Shown: positions 1 through 8,605 of the stretch, in pieces
Layout of the letters: each line of letters begins with the position of its first letter
How positions within the stretch are numbered: position 1 is the stretch's first letter
Source: Gammaproteobacteria bacterium Ga0077536
Lineage (GTDB): Bacteria > Pseudomonadota > Gammaproteobacteria > Ga0077536
Length of the DNA: 64,000 nucleotides
Reading direction: 5' to 3'
Assembly: GCA_001464935.1 (NCBI GenBank)
Contig: LNEL01000056.1
Span: 1 to 64,000 of the forward strand
Notes under the pieces: model-generated
Told to the model about the DNA's origin: nothing
The model's database searches: none
The model's input: the letters and a program-made list of their open reading frames with translations, nothing else
Translations under genes and position numbers: made by a program

Positions 1-378
1 ATCAACCTCGGTGGAAACGCGCTCAAGTTCACCGAGCAGGGAAGTGTTCGGATCAGCATGATCGGAACCAGTGCCGGAACCGATCACGTTGGCGTGCGCA
101 TTGCAATCGCCGACACGGGACCGGGCATACCAAAAGATTACCTGCATCGGATTTTCGACCCGTTCTCACAGGCGGACGACAGCATTACCCGCCAGCACGG
201 TGGCACGGGGCTCGGCACGACGATAGCCCGAGATCTGGTACGGCTGATGGGTGGTGACATCTCCATCGAGTCTGAATTGGGGGTCGGGACCATCGTCAAT
301 GTCGACTTGAGCCTGGCCAGGATTGACGCGCCTGCGACCCCCGCAACCGAGTATGCACTGAAGGTTGTGCTTGTCTGA
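1..378 (+). CDS. Hybrid sensor histidine kinase, ATPase-domain fragment (5' end outside window)
   Basis: The reading frame is open from the first base, so the gene starts upstream of the window. The residues are the C-terminal half of a HATPase_c domain: an N-box (NLGGNALKF), a G1 box (ADTGPGIP), an F-box (IFDPFSQAD) and a G2 box (GGTGLGT). It then stops at 376-378 soon after the catalytic domain. The next gene, in another frame, starts 8 bases later and supplies receiver and phosphotransfer domains, as expected for one RpfC-like hybrid kinase. Reading frame 3 just upstream of the second gene continues sensibly (LSRQLHELGVFEV), so I think the two ORFs are one gene broken by a shift near 373-378. 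The sensor domains are not visible here. Confidence 0.85.
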   Translation: MNLGGNALKFTEQGSVRISMIGTSAGTDHVGVRIAIADTGPGIPKDYLHRIFDPFSQADDSITRQHGGTGLGTTIARDLVRLMGGDISIESELGVGTIVNVDLSLARIDAPATPATEYALKVVLV

Positions 379-386
379 GTCGACAA

Positions 387-1496
387 TTGCATGAGTTGGG
401 TGTGTTCGAAGTGATTCATGCGTCGCCCGGCACCATCGGCCCAGCGGATTGCGTTTTCGTCGACATGGCGACGCAGCAGGGCGAGTTCGATGTGTTGATT
501 GACCGGCTGACGGCGGTTGGCAGGGCAGCAATGCCGTTGATTGGCTACGGGGATATTCAATTGCGCGAGCGCGCCATTGAGATGAATTGCCTGAGCTTCG
601 TCCCGCTTGACGCATCAGCCGTTGGGCTGAGACGGGCGCTAGAGCTTGTCATGCTCGCACTCTCGCGTGCCGAAGGTGAAGCTGGAAGCCGCACGGAAGG
701 CAATGGATTCTCGGTGCTGATCGCCGAAGACAATGCGACGAACCAGATGATTGCCCGAATCGCGCTCGAGCGCGCTGGCTATCTCTGCACGATCGTCGAG
801 GATGGCGAGCGGGCGCTCGCAGAGCTCTCGTCTAACCGCTATGACATCGCACTTGTCGACATGCACATGCCGAGAATGGATGGGCTCGAATTGGCCAGAC
901 TCTACAATTTCGCTTCGTTCGAACTCGCGCACAGGACGCCGATCGTGATGTTGACGGCGGACAACCGTCCTGATGTCGTCGCGGACGCGGATCTCGCCGG
1001 CATCGCCCGTTTCATCGTAAAGCCAATCAAGCCCTCGGTGTTGCTGCGCATTGTCCATGATCTGCTCGAGCCGATGGCTTCGGATGCTGCGGCAATGCTG
1101 ACCGCACCATCATCGATCATTCCGATTCAGGCCAGGGAAGCGGACGCACCCGAGATCGATCCGATCATCCTCGGCGAGTTGTTGTCGTTCATGGACACGA
1201 CCGAGGCGACTCAGTTCTTTGGCGAGTTTCGTGAGGACGCGCAGTCTTACATTCAGACGGTCAGACGCATTGCCGACCCGGACCAGGCGTTTGGCAAGCT
1301 TCGTGACGACATGCATGCGCTGTGCGGTGCCGCTCGCACCGTGGGCGCAGTGCGACTCGCCGCGCTTGCCCGCAAGCTCGAATACTCCAAGGAGGCGGAA
1401 GTCAGGGTGAAGGCCGACGCGATGGCGCATGAACTCGAGCAGTCGCTCGCCAGCGTCGTGGTGTTGATTGAGCAACGTCTGAACGCGGCAGCCTGA
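387..1496 (+). CDS. Receiver and HPt portion of the hybrid kinase (probably frameshifted from the preceding ORF)
   Basis: The ORF of 369 residues opens at a TTG with no obvious ribosome binding site, which suggests it is not an independent gene. Residues 1-95 resemble a degenerate receiver domain without an acidic pocket. Residues about 108-225 are a canonical receiver: acidic pair in LIAEDN, phospho-acceptor aspartate in ALVDMHMPRMDG, a threonine in MLTAD and a lysine in FIVKPIKP. Residues about 265-365 form an HPt domain with the expected phospho-histidine motif HALCGAARTVGA. ATPase, receiver and HPt in this order match RpfC/BarA-type phosphorelay kinases, whose HPt passes phosphate to a separate response regulator. 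If the frameshift is real the kinase cannot phosphorylate its own receiver in cis; if it is an assembly error this is one ordinary gene. Confidence 0.8.
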   Translation: MHELGVFEVIHASPGTIGPADCVFVDMATQQGEFDVLIDRLTAVGRAAMPLIGYGDIQLRERAIEMNCLSFVPLDASAVGLRRALELVMLALSRAEGEAGSRTEGNGFSVLIAEDNATNQMIARIALERAGYLCTIVEDGERALAELSSNRYDIALVDMHMPRMDGLELARLYNFASFELAHRTPIVMLTADNRPDVVADADLAGIARFIVKPIKPSVLLRIVHDLLEPMASDAAAMLTAPSSIIPIQAREADAPEIDPIILGELLSFMDTTEATQFFGEFREDAQSYIQTVRRIADPDQAFGKLRDDMHALCGAARTVGAVRLAALARKLEYSKEAEVRVKADAMAHELEQSLASVVVLIEQRLNAAA

Positions 1497-1541
1497 GTAC
1501 GGGCACCAGGCTTCGCTGCGACGGGAGCGCCAAGGCTTAAT

Positions 1542-1631
1542 TGGCGGAGAGGGAGGGATTCGAACCCCCGGTACGCGTAAACGTACAGCTGATTTCGAGT
1601 CAGCCGCATTCGACCACTCTGCCACCTCTCC
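1542..1631 (-). tRNA. tRNA-Ser (anticodon CGA)
   Basis: Read on the minus strand, the 90-base sequence has a 7-bp acceptor stem (GGAGAGG with CCTCTCC), discriminator G and an encoded CCA. The anticodon arm is GCTGA-CTCGAAA-TCAGC, placing CGA at positions 34-36, so it reads UCG codons. A long variable arm and the T-loop GGTTCGAATCC are both typical of class II serine tRNAs. A 7-bp palindrome (CGGACAT-tctc-ATGTCCG, 1643-1660) lies just upstream of the 5' end, where the promoter would be. No T-rich terminator follows on the minus strand. Confidence 0.97.
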
Positions 1632-1917
1632 GCCGGCACAGCCGGACATTCTCATGTCCGTTCCGGTCGTCTTAAAGGCAACCGGCGCGCGATTTTAGCC
1701 GAATAGCCTCCGGCCCGAAAGCAGTGCTTGTGCGACGGGCCGCACATGGCAACCGATCACCTCGGGGCCTTCCATTGATGGCACCGGCCCCTGACCTGGC
1801 CCCGCTAAAGCCCACTCCCGATGTCGCCGCTACCCCATGCATCCGGTACCCATCCGCGCGGGCCAGATATTCCACGCCATGGTGGCCCAGGCCGGTGCGA
1901 GTCCACAGGAGCAAGAA

Positions 1918-2799
1918 ATGACACTCGACGAGATTCTGACTGGCGTCATGGACGTCATCCCGCTGCCGAAGGCCTACCTGAGGCTGCGGGAATTGATCGC
2001 GGATCCGGACTCCTCACTCGCCGACATCACCCAGGTCATCAGCAACGATCCCGGCCTGACCAGCCGCATCCTGCGCATCGTGAACAGCGCCTATTTCGCG
2101 CTTGCCGCCAAGGTCGATACCATCGGCCGCGCGGTGCAGGTGCTGGGCCTCAACCAGGTCCATGACCTTGCGCTGGCCACGGCTGCCGTCGGTTCGCTGG
2201 CGAAAATCCCATGCCAGGGGCTCGACATCCATGATTACTGGCGGCGGAGCATTTACGCCGCCGTCGTCTCCAAGATCGTCGCGCGTCGCATGGGCCTGCG
2301 CACCGGTGAACGACTGTTCGTCGCGGGCCTTCTGCACGGCATCGGCGAATTGGTGCTGGCTTTCAAAGAGCCGGTGCTGTTCCAGGAACTCAAAGCGGCC
2401 GCGGTACGTCGCCAGGTGCCGATGTGCGTGGTGCAACTGGAGCATCTCGGATTCGATTACGCGGCAATCTCCGGCGAACTCCTCAGGCAATGGCAATTGC
2501 CGGACGAACTGGTGATGCCGGTTCGTCACCACGCCACGGGTTTTGGCACAGTCCCGCCGGCGTGGACGGACGACGTCGCCGTGTTGCAGGTCGCGTCCGT
2601 CATCAGCCGCGCGGCGCTCTGGAATTCCGAGCAGGATGAACCGGTGCCCGGCTTCGAGCCTGTCGCCATGCAGGTCACCAAACTCGACGAGCAGTCAGTC
2701 GAGCAGGTGATGACCGATTCGGATGAACTGGTGATCGAAGCCATGAGTCTGCTGCTGCCCGATCTGAAATCCGGCAAACGCAAGCCCGTCACGGTCTGA
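1918..2799 (+). CDS. HDOD domain protein
   Basis: The ATG at 1918 follows AGGAG (in cacaggagcaagaa) at good spacing, so I prefer it to an upstream in-frame start at 1837; the product is 293 residues. The sequence carries the HDOD fold, a non-catalytic relative of HD phosphohydrolases: LPKAYLRLREL at the start, then ISNDPGLTSRILRIVNSAYF and the later GLLHGIGELVLAFKEP segment. HDOD proteins are cytoplasmic signalling scaffolds often linked to cyclic-di-GMP, motility or stress control, but the family gives no specific substrate. No output domain is attached. It ends 10 bases from the convergent phaC gene with no visible terminator between. A specific role cannot be inferred. Confidence 0.85.
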   Translation: MTLDEILTGVMDVIPLPKAYLRLRELIADPDSSLADITQVISNDPGLTSRILRIVNSAYFALAAKVDTIGRAVQVLGLNQVHDLALATAAVGSLAKIPCQGLDIHDYWRRSIYAAVVSKIVARRMGLRTGERLFVAGLLHGIGELVLAFKEPVLFQELKAAAVRRQVPMCVVQLEHLGFDYAAISGELLRQWQLPDELVMPVRHHATGFGTVPPAWTDDVAVLQVASVISRAALWNSEQDEPVPGFEPVAMQVTKLDEQSVEQVMTDSDELVIEAMSLLLPDLKSGKRKPVTV

Positions 2800-2809
2800 G
2801 GTCAGCTGG

Positions 2810-4600
2810 TCAGGCGACGCGAACCTTCACATAACTGCCTGGTGCAGCCTCGATGACGGGCAGGGCGCCCGCACCGGGGTCTCGCGCTGCCACTTCGCCA
2901 CCGGCAAAATGGGCGGCCCACGCATCCCAACTCTCCCACCATGAGCCTGGCGTTGAGGTCGCAGCACTCAACCACTCATCGGCATTCCTGGTACGGGGTG
3001 CAGGCCCCTGCAGATGCGCATAGGCACGCGGACCTGGCGGGTTGATGATCCCCGCGACGTGTCCGGCCTTGCCGAGCATGAAGGTCACGTCGCCCCCCAG
3101 CAACTGGGCCCCGCGATAAGTCGACTTCCAGGGTGCAATGTGATCTTCCAGCGTCGAGACGAAGCAGGCCGGCACCGTGATTGCGCGCAAGTCGAGCGGC
3201 GTGTCGTTGATGGTCATGCCGCCGGGCTGGCACAGGCGATTTTCCTGATACATGTTTCGCAGGTACGTGCTGTGCATACAGGCCGGCATTCGCGTCGAAT
3301 CCGAGTTCCAGAACAGCAGGTCGAACGGCGCCGGATCTTTGCCGAGCAGATAATTGTTGACGACGAATGACCAGATCAGATCGTTGGCCCGCAACAGATT
3401 GAACGTCGAGGCCATCTCCTTGCCGTCCAGATAGCCGGTTTTCGCCATCGACTGCTCGAGATGGCTGATCTGCTGTTCGTCGATGAATACGCCCAGATCG
3501 CCAGGTTCGGTGAAGTCGAGCATTGCCGTGAAGAAAGTGGCCGACCGGATCCGGTCATCGCCGCGCGCCTGCATGTAAGCCAGCGTCGCTCCCAACAGCG
3601 TACCGCCGATGCAGTAGCCGATCGCGTTGACGTCGCGCTCGCCGGTGGCTGCCGCGATGGCGTCCAGTGCCGCAAGCGGACCCTGCAGCATGTAGTCGGC
3701 GAAATCCTTGTCTCGCAGCGAAGCGTCGGGGTTGACCCAGGAAATCACGAAAACCGTGTGGCCCTGTGCCACCGCCCAGCGGATGAAGGAATTCTTTGCC
3801 TGCAGATCCAGCACATAGAACTTGTTGATCCATGGCGGAATGATCAGCAGGGGGCGCTGTCGCACACGCGCGGTCGACGGCGCGTACTGCAGCAACTGCA
3901 TCAGTTCATTCTGGAACACCACCGCACCAGGGCTCGTCGCGATGTTCTCGCCGAGCCGGAAGCCCGACGTGTCGACCATGCGCGTGCGCAACTGCCCGGT
4001 AGCAGGGTCGAGGTCTTCGAGAAAATGCCGCAGCCCCTCGACGAGGTTGGCGCCGCCGCTCTCGACGGTTGCGCGGAGCACTTCCGGGTTCGTCAGCGCG
4101 AAGTTGGTCGGCGCCATCGCATCGACAAACTGGCGCGTATAGAACTCGACCTTCCGGGCAACGTGCTCGTCGAGGCCATCGGCACCCAGCGCCAGCCGCA
4201 ACAGGGCATTGGCGTAGATCTGGTAGGTGGCGCGAATGAACTCGAACAGTGGATTCGCGCTCCACTCGGGATCGCGAAAGCGCTTGTCGGCAGATTGCGG
4301 CAGCTCGGGCGCATGACGCTCGAGACCCATCATGCGATCCATCGCGTGCTGCCAGGCGCCCATGCTTGCGCGCGCGGCGTCCACCTGGGCCCACCAGAAC
4401 GGCATCGGGTCGCTGAGCAGGCGCAGGCCCAGCGTCTGGAAACTTGCAATGACACCCATGGGGTCGAGCCCCGGCATGCCGTCGGCAAGCGTGCCCGCGT
4501 ATTGCTCGAGCAGCGTGCGGGCCTCGACGGAGGCGCGCTCGACTGCGGCGCCCAACTCGCGTGTCACCTCGTCTGCTGCGCGTGGATCCGGCTGGTCCAT
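2810..4600 (-). CDS. phaC: Class I poly(3-hydroxyalkanoate) synthase
   Basis: Polymerises short-chain (R)-3-hydroxyacyl-CoA into polyhydroxyalkanoate at the granule surface. The 596-residue length is typical of class I enzymes, which act without a PhaE or PhaR subunit. The lipase-like box is GYCIGGT with nucleophile Cys330; the other triad members are Asp486 (LEDHIAPW) and His514 (GKAGH), close to the positions known in the Cupriavidus enzyme. The N-terminal 200 residues match the PhaC N domain (NPLFEFIRATYQIYANALL). It lies 7 bases downstream of lpdA on the same strand and is probably co-transcribed with it, an arrangement linking acetyl-CoA supply to carbon storage. No phaA, phaB or phasin gene is visible nearby. 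Confidence 0.97.
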   Translation of the reverse strand: MDQPDPRAADEVTRELGAAVERASVEARTLLEQYAGTLADGMPGLDPMGVIASFQTLGLRLLSDPMPFWWAQVDAARASMGAWQHAMDRMMGLERHAPELPQSADKRFRDPEWSANPLFEFIRATYQIYANALLRLALGADGLDEHVARKVEFYTRQFVDAMAPTNFALTNPEVLRATVESGGANLVEGLRHFLEDLDPATGQLRTRMVDTSGFRLGENIATSPGAVVFQNELMQLLQYAPSTARVRQRPLLIIPPWINKFYVLDLQAKNSFIRWAVAQGHTVFVISWVNPDASLRDKDFADYMLQGPLAALDAIAAATGERDVNAIGYCIGGTLLGATLAYMQARGDDRIRSATFFTAMLDFTEPGDLGVFIDEQQISHLEQSMAKTGYLDGKEMASTFNLLRANDLIWSFVVNNYLLGKDPAPFDLLFWNSDSTRMPACMHSTYLRNMYQENRLCQPGGMTINDTPLDLRAITVPACFVSTLEDHIAPWKSTYRGAQLLGGDVTFMLGKAGHVAGIINPPGPRAYAHLQGPAPRTRNADEWLSAATSTPGSWWESWDAWAAHFAGGEVAARDPGAGALPVIEAAPGSYVKVRVA

Positions 4601-4607
4601 GGCGACG

Positions 4608-6026
4608 CTACCCGCGCTTCCGTGGGACGTACAGGTCGGTGATCGTACCGCTGAACATTTCGGCGGCCATTGCGACGGTTTCCGACAGGGTAGGATGCGG
4701 ATGAATGGTCAGCCCGATATCTTCCGCGTCACAGCTCAGCTCAATCGCGAGTGCAGCCTCGGCAATCAGGTCACCAGCAGCAGTGCCAACAATGCCCGCG
4801 CCGATCACACGTTTGTCCTGCTTGTCGAAGATCAGTTTCGTCAGGCCTTCCGGGCGCGCGATGCTCAAGGCGCGTCCACTCGCCGCCCACGGGAATACGG
4901 CCTTCTCAATTTCGATGCCGCGCAGCGCCGCTTCCGTTTCCGTCATCCCGACCCACGCAATTTCCGGATCGGTGTAGGCCACGGAAGGGATCACGCGGGC
5001 GTCGAATGCTGCCTTGTGACCGGCCGCGACTTCTGCTGCCACCTTGCCTTCGTGCGTTGCCTTGTGTGCGAGCATCGGGTTGCCGACGATGTCGCCGATC
5101 GCGAAGATGTGCGGTTGTTGTGTGCGCATCTGGTGATCGACCTTGATGAAGCCGCGCTCGTCGACTTCGATGCCGGCTTTGTCCGCATCGATGAGCTGTC
5201 CGTTCGGACGGCGGCCCACAGCGACGAGCACCCGGTCGTAGCGACCTTCAGCCGGCGCGCCTTCGCCTTCAAAGCCCACGACGAGCGCGTCGTTCGCCGC
5301 GGTCACCTTGCTGACGCGTGCCTTGAGGTAGATCGCAGAGAGCAGTGACTTCAGCCGCTTCTCGAGCGGCTTCACCAGATCGCGGTCCGCGCCCGGAATG
5401 AGGCCGTCCGACAGTTCGACCACCGTCACGGCGGAACCCAGTTCCGCATACACCGTTGCCATCTCGAGGCCGATGATGCCGCCGCCGATGACCAGCAGGC
5501 GTGCCGGAATGTCAGCGAGCGCCAGCGCGCCAGTGGAGTCGATCACGCGCGGGTCTTCATACGGGACCCCGGGCAGTCGCACGGGTTGCGAACCTGCGGC
5601 AATGATGGCCTGGCCGAAACGCAGCGACTTCGTGCTGCCGTCTGCTGCTTTGATCGACAGCGTGTGCGCATCGACAAAGCGCCCTTCGCCGGTCACGACG
5701 TCGACTTTGCGCTGTTTCGCGAGGCCCTGCAGGCCGTGCGTCAGCTGTCCGACGACCTTTTCCTTCCATCCCCGCAGGGCAGGGAGGTCGATCGTGGGCT
5801 TGCCGAAACTGATGCCGTGCGGCGCGATTTCGCGCGCATCCGAAATCACTTTCGCCGCATGCAGCAGGGCCTTGGACGGGATGCAGCCTACGTTGAGGCA
5901 GACGCCACCGAGGGTCGGGTCGCGCTCCACGAGCGTCACCCGCATGCCGAGGTCGGCCGCGCGAAAGGCGGCGGTGTAGCCGCCGGGGCCTGCGCCGAGC
6001 ACGACGAGATCGCTGGTCAACTCCAT
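4608..6026 (-). CDS. lpdA: Dihydrolipoyl dehydrogenase (E3)
   Basis: FAD enzyme that reoxidises dihydrolipoyl groups of 2-oxoacid dehydrogenases and the glycine cleavage system, passing electrons to NAD+. The 472-residue protein has the N-terminal FAD motif GAGPGGYTAA, the redox-active pair Cys43 and Cys48 in GGVCLNVGCIPSK, a central NAD-binding motif (VIGGGIIGLEMA) and the C-terminal dimer-interface HPHPTLSE that supplies the catalytic histidine. There is no N-terminal lipoyl domain, unlike some E3 proteins of PDH operons. No E1 or E2 genes are adjacent; a solitary gcvH lies about 2 kb away. It is followed by phaC with a 7-base gap and preceded by yhbY on the same strand with a gap of about 56 bases. 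Confidence 0.97.
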   Translation of the reverse strand: MELTSDLVVLGAGPGGYTAAFRAADLGMRVTLVERDPTLGGVCLNVGCIPSKALLHAAKVISDAREIAPHGISFGKPTIDLPALRGWKEKVVGQLTHGLQGLAKQRKVDVVTGEGRFVDAHTLSIKAADGSTKSLRFGQAIIAAGSQPVRLPGVPYEDPRVIDSTGALALADIPARLLVIGGGIIGLEMATVYAELGSAVTVVELSDGLIPGADRDLVKPLEKRLKSLLSAIYLKARVSKVTAANDALVVGFEGEGAPAEGRYDRVLVAVGRRPNGQLIDADKAGIEVDERGFIKVDHQMRTQQPHIFAIGDIVGNPMLAHKATHEGKVAAEVAAGHKAAFDARVIPSVAYTDPEIAWVGMTETEAALRGIEIEKAVFPWAASGRALSIARPEGLTKLIFDKQDKRVIGAGIVGTAAGDLIAEAALAIELSCDAEDIGLTIHPHPTLSETVAMAAEMFSGTITDLYVPRKRG

Positions 6027-6082
6027 GGGCTGTCCTCTTTATCCTGGTTGCAGATGGCAGGCGCGGCGCACACCGGGCTTCC

Positions 6083-6352
6083 TCACGCGGGACGCGGGCG
6101 ATACAGAATCAGCACGCGACCGATGCTGCCGACGATGTCGGCGCCCAGGCTCGCCGCAATCTGTCCGGTCTGCAGCACGCGTTCCGCGCGCTCGACAGCC
6201 GGCAGCCGGACCTTGATGAGTTCATGGGCGGTCAGGGCTTCGTCGATTGACGTGAGCACCGCCGTCGTCAGCCCGCTCTTGCCCAACAGCACCACGGGCT
6301 TCAGCGCGTGAGCCCGGGCTTTCAGTTCTTTTTTGATCGCAGATGTCAGCAC
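6083..6352 (-). CDS. yhbY: YhbY/CRS1-YhbY-type ribosome assembly RNA-binding protein
   Basis: Small protein that in E. coli associates with pre-50S ribosomal subunits. I chose the GTG at 6352 (89 residues, VLTSAIKKELKARAHALKPV) because family members start at about this point and an AGGA lies about 10 bases upstream; the frame stays open for another 42 codons without resembling the family. Family marks are HALKPVVLLGKSGLT, the central HELIKVRLPA, and the C-terminal IGRVLILYRP. In many gammaproteobacteria yhbY lies divergent from rlmE-ftsH, which are not here. Its 5' end faces the divergent protease gene at 6439, leaving about 86 bases for both promoters. It may be the first gene of a yhbY-lpdA-phaC transcript. 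Confidence 0.92.
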   Translation of the reverse strand: MLTSAIKKELKARAHALKPVVLLGKSGLTTAVLTSIDEALTAHELIKVRLPAVERAERVLQTGQIAASLGADIVGSIGRVLILYRPRPA

Positions 6353-6438
6353 GGCTTGCGGTGTCCTAAGGGTTGAGCAAAGCTCAGGCGCATAGCCCAC
6401 TGTGTACAGGCGCCGCCATTGCTGCCCGATCCTAACAA

Positions 6439-7824
6439 ATGAGCCCGTCCCCCGGTATGCGCCAACTCGCCGCGACACTCGTCAGCCTGCGTCGATTCGC
6501 CGCGGCGCTGTCGCGCAATCTGGCTGCCGGCGGGCGCCTGGCGTTCGGCTTGCCGATGCGGCAATTCAGCGCCTCGCTCGCCCAGTTCATCGTGCTGCTG
6601 GGCATGGGCTGGCTGTTTGCGTTCGGCGTCGACTGGTCGGATCTGGGCGGCACGGGCGTCATCTCGGGTTGGGGCGTCGCCGCCGATGCTGCGCGCGCCT
6701 ACTGGTGGCTTGCCGCCGTGGCGCTGATCGCACTGCTCGATGGACGCCGCACAGGCTTTCTGCCGCTCGCGGTTGCGTGCGCGGCAGCCGAACCCTGGCT
6801 GTGGCTGGCCTGGCTCGGCGTCAACGCGCTCATCACGCGCCTGCCGGCGGCGCCCGAATGGCCGCTGCATGACCTGCTGTGGTGGGTCATGCTCGCGTGG
6901 CAGGCTTTGGTCATGGCGCGCGCCCTGTGCCTGCAGCACGGACGCTTTCGCTGGCGCATCCCCGCGCTCACCGCGCTGTATGCCTTGCTGCTGCATCTGA
7001 CCCTCGAGCACTCACCCGATGAAGCCCTGTGGCAGGCAGCAGTGCCGGCCGCGCCGCGCGCCAGGCTCGATGTCGAAGGCACCTATTATTCACAGGCGCG
7101 CCTGCTCGATGTCGCGCTGGCCGAGCTGGCGGATGGCCGCGACGGTGTGCCGGATTTCGTTTTCGTCGGCTTCGGGGCCTACGCTGACGAAGGCGTTTTC
7201 CGACGCGAAGTGATGCAGGTCCGAGATATCGTCGGCGCCCGCTTTGACACGCTCGAGCGCTCTTTGCTGCTGGTCAACAGCCGTCGCACGGTTGATGAAC
7301 TGCCGCTGGCCAATCGCTCGAACCTGCATTACCTGCTGCGCAAAGTGGCGCAGCGGATGGAAGCGGATGAAGACATCCTGTTTCTGTTCCTGACGTCGCA
7401 TGGGCGCGAAGACGGCAGGCTGGTCGTCGATTTCGGCGAACTGGGACTCAACGATCTCGAACCGGCAGAACTGCGGCGAATACTCGATGAAGCCGGGATC
7501 AAATGGCGGGTACTCGTCGTGTCCGCGTGCTTTTCGGGGGCTTTCCTGCCTGCGCTAGAAAGCCCCGACACGCTGATCATCACGGCTGCGGCCCACGATC
7601 GAAGCTCCTTCGGCTGCGCGCACGAGAACGAGTGGACCTATTTCGGTGAAGCATTCTTCCGCGATGCGCTCGCGGACACCCAGGATCTGCCGGCGGCGTT
7701 CCGCGCCGCCAGCCAGCTCATCGAGGCGCGCGAACGGCGCGAAGGCAAGGAACCGTCGCGTCCGCAAATGGCGTTAGGGGGGAACATTCAGGCCCAACTG
7801 GCAAAGTGGGCCGAAACACGCTGA
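6439..7824 (+). CDS. Membrane-anchored C13-family (legumain-like) cysteine peptidase
   Basis: The product is 461 residues (a second Met lies at residue 7). The N-terminal half has about five hydrophobic segments (roughly 46-66, 86-100, 106-132, 145-164 and 174-190), making an integral inner-membrane protein. The C-terminal half from about residue 205 is a caspase-fold peptidase_C13 domain: catalytic His321 in FLFLTSHGRED and catalytic Cys364 in VSACFSGAFL, spaced as in clan CD enzymes. After the dyad come TAAAHDRSSFGC and a conserved-looking EWTYFGEAFF. Eukaryotic relatives include asparaginyl endopeptidase and GPI transamidase; the substrates of bacterial membrane versions are not known to me. 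It is divergent from yhbY and convergent with gcvH, so it is probably monocistronic. Confidence 0.88.
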   Translation: MSPSPGMRQLAATLVSLRRFAAALSRNLAAGGRLAFGLPMRQFSASLAQFIVLLGMGWLFAFGVDWSDLGGTGVISGWGVAADAARAYWWLAAVALIALLDGRRTGFLPLAVACAAAEPWLWLAWLGVNALITRLPAAPEWPLHDLLWWVMLAWQALVMARALCLQHGRFRWRIPALTALYALLLHLTLEHSPDEALWQAAVPAAPRARLDVEGTYYSQARLLDVALAELADGRDGVPDFVFVGFGAYADEGVFRREVMQVRDIVGARFDTLERSLLLVNSRRTVDELPLANRSNLHYLLRKVAQRMEADEDILFLFLTSHGREDGRLVVDFGELGLNDLEPAELRRILDEAGIKWRVLVVSACFSGAFLPALESPDTLIITAAAHDRSSFGCAHENEWTYFGEAFFRDALADTQDLPAAFRAASQLIEARERREGKEPSRPQMALGGNIQAQLAKWAETR

Positions 7825-7836
7825 GGAGGCCGGGTC

Positions 7837-8217
7837 TCAACTTAGCGTGTCGACGAAGTCGTCGTAGTCTTCGGCGTCCATCAGGTCTTCGAACTCGGCG
7901 TCGTCGGAGGGTTCCAGCTTGAACAGCCATCCGTCGTCGAGCGGGGCCTGGTTGACGCGTTCCGGTACGTCGGCGAGGGCTTCGTTCACTTCGATCACCC
8001 GGCCGCCGATGGGGCACTTCACATCGCTGGTCGTCTTCACCGACTCGATCATGGCGCAGTCTTCACTCTGCACGATGTCGCGACCGACGTCCGGCAACTG
8101 CACGTAGACCACGTCACCAAGCTGTTCCTGTGCGTAATCGGAAATGCCGACGGTCGCGATGCCGTCGTCGTCCATCCGGACCCACGCGTGCTCTTCCGTG
8201 AATCTCGCTTCATTCAT
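7837..8217 (-). CDS. gcvH: Glycine cleavage system H protein
   Basis: Lipoyl carrier that shuttles the aminomethyl group between the P, T and L proteins of glycine decarboxylase. The 126-residue protein has the lipoylation site Lys61 in ESVKTTSDVKCPIGG, the N-terminal HAWVRMDDDG and a C-terminal DGWLFKLEPSD. No gcvT or gcvP gene is adjacent, so this copy stands alone; solitary H proteins elsewhere can also serve in lipoate relay. In the 5' leader a short GC hairpin (GCGCCC-ctcg-GGGCGC, 8241-8256) sits about 25 bases upstream of the start. I looked for glycine-riboswitch hallmarks there and did not find them. The lpdA gene needed for the L component lies 2 kb away. Confidence 0.96.
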   Translation of the reverse strand: MNEARFTEEHAWVRMDDDGIATVGISDYAQEQLGDVVYVQLPDVGRDIVQSEDCAMIESVKTTSDVKCPIGGRVIEVNEALADVPERVNQAPLDDGWLFKLEPSDDAEFEDLMDAEDYDDFVDTLS

Positions 8218-8413
8218 GGGTGTACCTCAAACTGCTGAAGGCGCCCCTCGGGGCGCGCGAACCGTGACGACCCGCACGCCGCGCGGCGCGCCTGGCCGGC
8301 GCGCTTGGCCTCGGCCGACGCGGGATTTTTGATACTATAGGACACATCCGAACAATGATCATGAGCCCGCCCGGCGCACGCGCCGCGGCATCGTTGCCGA
8401 AGGAGAATATACA

Positions 8414-8605
8414 GTGGAGCAGCGCGAAATCGTTGAAGTGTCCGAAGCGGATGAGACCGCCGGCTGTGACGGCGGCGGCGGCGCACTCGGCCATCCGCTC
8501 ATCTACCTGCGTTTCGAAGGCAAGCCGTTCGTCGACTGCTATTACTGCAGCCGCCGCTTCGTCAGGGCGGGTCAGTTCGCACAGGCGGCGAAGCCCGCCG
8601 CCTGA
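8414..8605 (+). CDS. Zinc-finger (zf-CHCC, NDUFS6-like) protein
   Basis: A 63-residue protein starting at GTG 8414 behind a strong aaggag. It holds one zinc-binding pattern Cys18-X8-His27-X14-Cys42-X2-Cys45 (key pieces GHPLIYL and DCYYCSRRF), the signature of the zf-CHCC family. In mitochondria and alphaproteobacteria this fold is the NDUFS6-type accessory subunit of complex I; in gammaproteobacteria the role is not established. Its TGA overlaps the ATG of yidD by one base (tgatg), so the two genes are translationally coupled. Confidence 0.9.
   Translation: MEQREIVEVSEADETAGCDGGGGALGHPLIYLRFEGKPFVDCYYCSRRFVRAGQFAQAAKPAA

Noticed and set aside
3461..4642. Plus-strand open frame opposite phaC
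   Set aside because: phaC has its full catalytic triad; the antisense frame shows no motif.
8218..8413. Possible glycine riboswitch upstream of gcvH
   Set aside because: Only simple GC hairpins are present; the conserved glycine-aptamer core sequences were not found.
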